The notes under the pieces were generated by a model. It was given only the letters and a program-made list of their open reading frames with translations, searched no databases and was not told the origin of the DNA. From contig CALGSR010000486.1 in the NCBI GenBank assembly GCA_937902115.1, forward strand, positions 1 through 13,816: DNA of 13,816 bases, given 5' to 3'. How positions within the stretch are numbered: position 1 is the stretch's first letter; each line of letters starts with the position of its first letter. The translations under genes and the position numbers were made by a program. Below are positions 13,205-13,816 of the stretch, in pieces. This stretch comes from an uncultured Bacillus sp. GTDB taxonomy: Bacteria; Bacillota; Bacilli; Bacillales; Cytobacillaceae.

Positions 13205-13249
13205 AAATACAGAAATAGCGCCATTCTTATTCCTGAATGGCGCCCGATT
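13205..13249 (-). terminator. Terminator, repeat copy 6
   Basis: A perfect 9-base stem, GCGCCATTC/GAATGGCGC (13218-13226 with 13235-13243), has an 8-base loop. The minus-strand lead-in is AATCGGGCGC, and a T-rich stretch (TATTTCTGTATTT) follows. It lies about 50 bases after the end of the broken gene at 13298, which it presumably once terminated. Confidence 0.68.
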
Positions 13250-13297
13250 CCTGAGTAGGGGATAGTTAAATAAAATACATTCCTATTGATTAGTAAG

Positions 13298-13692
13298 TTA
13301 CCGTTGAGTAAATATCTCTTTGTTAAGCATAGTATAGAAATCTAAAACCTGCCAATTAACTTCTTCCCCATTACTCAATTTATTAAATATAACTGTTGCT
13401 TTTTCATTATCAGAAAGTCGATAAAATTTTCCCATGAATTCCATAGCACGCTGGCTCGTTCCAGTAGATTTTTCTACATAATTAATTATAATTCTTTAAT
13501 TGTCTATTGAAATATAACATTATCTCTTCTAAGCCAGCTTTACCATCTTGTATCTTTTTAGTAAATCCGAATCCTTCATCATTTAATAGACAGTATCTAA
13601 GTCAACTTTTCCGTCATTTAATTCATAATAACCAATCAACGGAACATGCTATTTAGGTATAGAGTATATTTAATACTCCCCAGCATTTGCAT
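13298..13692 (-). pseudogene. Multiply broken gene of unknown function
   Basis: Three frames in succession carry protein-like sequence. Segment A (13583-13648) reads HVPLIGYYELNDGKVDLDTVY and has a TAG just before it. Segment B (13482 to about 13600) reads LLNDEGFGFTKKIQDGKAGL, then EEIMLYFNRQLKNYN. Segment C (13298 to about 13494) reads YVEKSTGTSQRAMEFMGKFY, RLSDNEKATVIFNKLSNGEE, then VNWQVLDFYTMLNKEIFTQR. Joined, they would make a soluble protein of roughly 120-130 residues. This needs at least two frameshifts (near 13588 and 13490) and one nonsense change (13649-13651). A possible start at 13690-13692 lacks a binding site. I cannot name the family. Confidence 0.55.
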
Positions 13693-13700
13693 TTTAAAAT

Positions 13701-13816
13701 AAGTTTGTTACAGATATACTGGACTGATTAAGGTACTGCTTTATTTGTATGTTTTGTGCTAAACACTGGGAGTGTCAACGACCCGCCACTTAACAACCTT
13801 ATGGTCTGTTTGAAGT
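13701..13816. other. Right-edge stretch without a recognised gene
   Basis: No credible reading frame is visible here. A small inverted pair ACACT/AGTGT flanks GGG near 13761-13773, and CGACCCGCCACTTAA follows. This could belong to an insertion-sequence end continuing past the window, but nothing seen proves it. Confidence 0.3.

Noticed and set aside
13741..13816. Insertion-sequence end at the right edge
   Set aside because: Only a 5-base inverted pair and a vaguely familiar GC-rich stretch are visible; there is no transposase sequence or target duplication.

Overview
The window looks like chromosomal DNA from a low-GC Gram-positive bacterium of the Bacillaceae (Bacillus in the broad sense). 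The grounds are an AT-rich composition, strong AGGAGG-type ribosome binding sites, frequent GTG/TTG starts, a CsoR-CopZ-CopA copper operon, and protein relatives that are mostly Bacillus-like. No rRNA, tRNA, CRISPR array, phage module or intact transposase was seen.

Layout, left to right. (1) 1-2017, minus strand: an SsuBCA-type ABC importer operon for a sulfonate/taurine/nitrate-like anion. ATPase and permease genes overlap, the lipoprotein receptor runs off the left edge, and a sigma-A-type promoter lies at 1990-2017. (2) 2063-5380, minus strand: the copper operon csoR-copZ-copA plus an unlisted 42-residue membrane peptide with a His-bearing tail. It has a CsoR-like operator inside its promoter, a second palindrome just before copA, a weak hairpin between copZ and copA, and a strong terminator. 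(3) 5461-6670, minus strand: an NmrA-like NAD(P)-binding protein (TTG start) followed by a GNAT acetyltransferase. (4) 6824-8155, plus strand: an NhaC-family Na+/H+ antiporter. (5) 8452-10683, minus strand: an SDR dehydrogenase, a YghU-type glutathione-S-transferase-like protein, and a small frameshifted gene. (6) 10834-11358, minus strand: a decayed SigM-like ECF sigma factor gene and the first codons of its anti-sigma gene. (7) 11444-12154, plus strand: a CPBP-like membrane protein lacking the usual catalytic residues. (8) 12283-13700, minus strand: two small membrane proteins and a badly broken gene of unknown function.

The left 8 kb is ordinary, tidy housekeeping and accessory DNA. The right 5.5 kb is a decay zone, with at least four broken genes and short membrane proteins. 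The 3' sides of its minus-strand genes carry a recurrent element that reads AATCGGGCGC (or a close variant) on the minus strand, usually leading straight into a stem-loop. I count six copies between 8.3 and 13.25 kb. The copies at 10788 and 12685 are recognisably homologous over about 60 bases. I did not find a convincing new multi-gene system. The best leads are this terminator-like repeat family, the dead sigM/anti-sigma module, and the copper operon's extra peptide and second operator.
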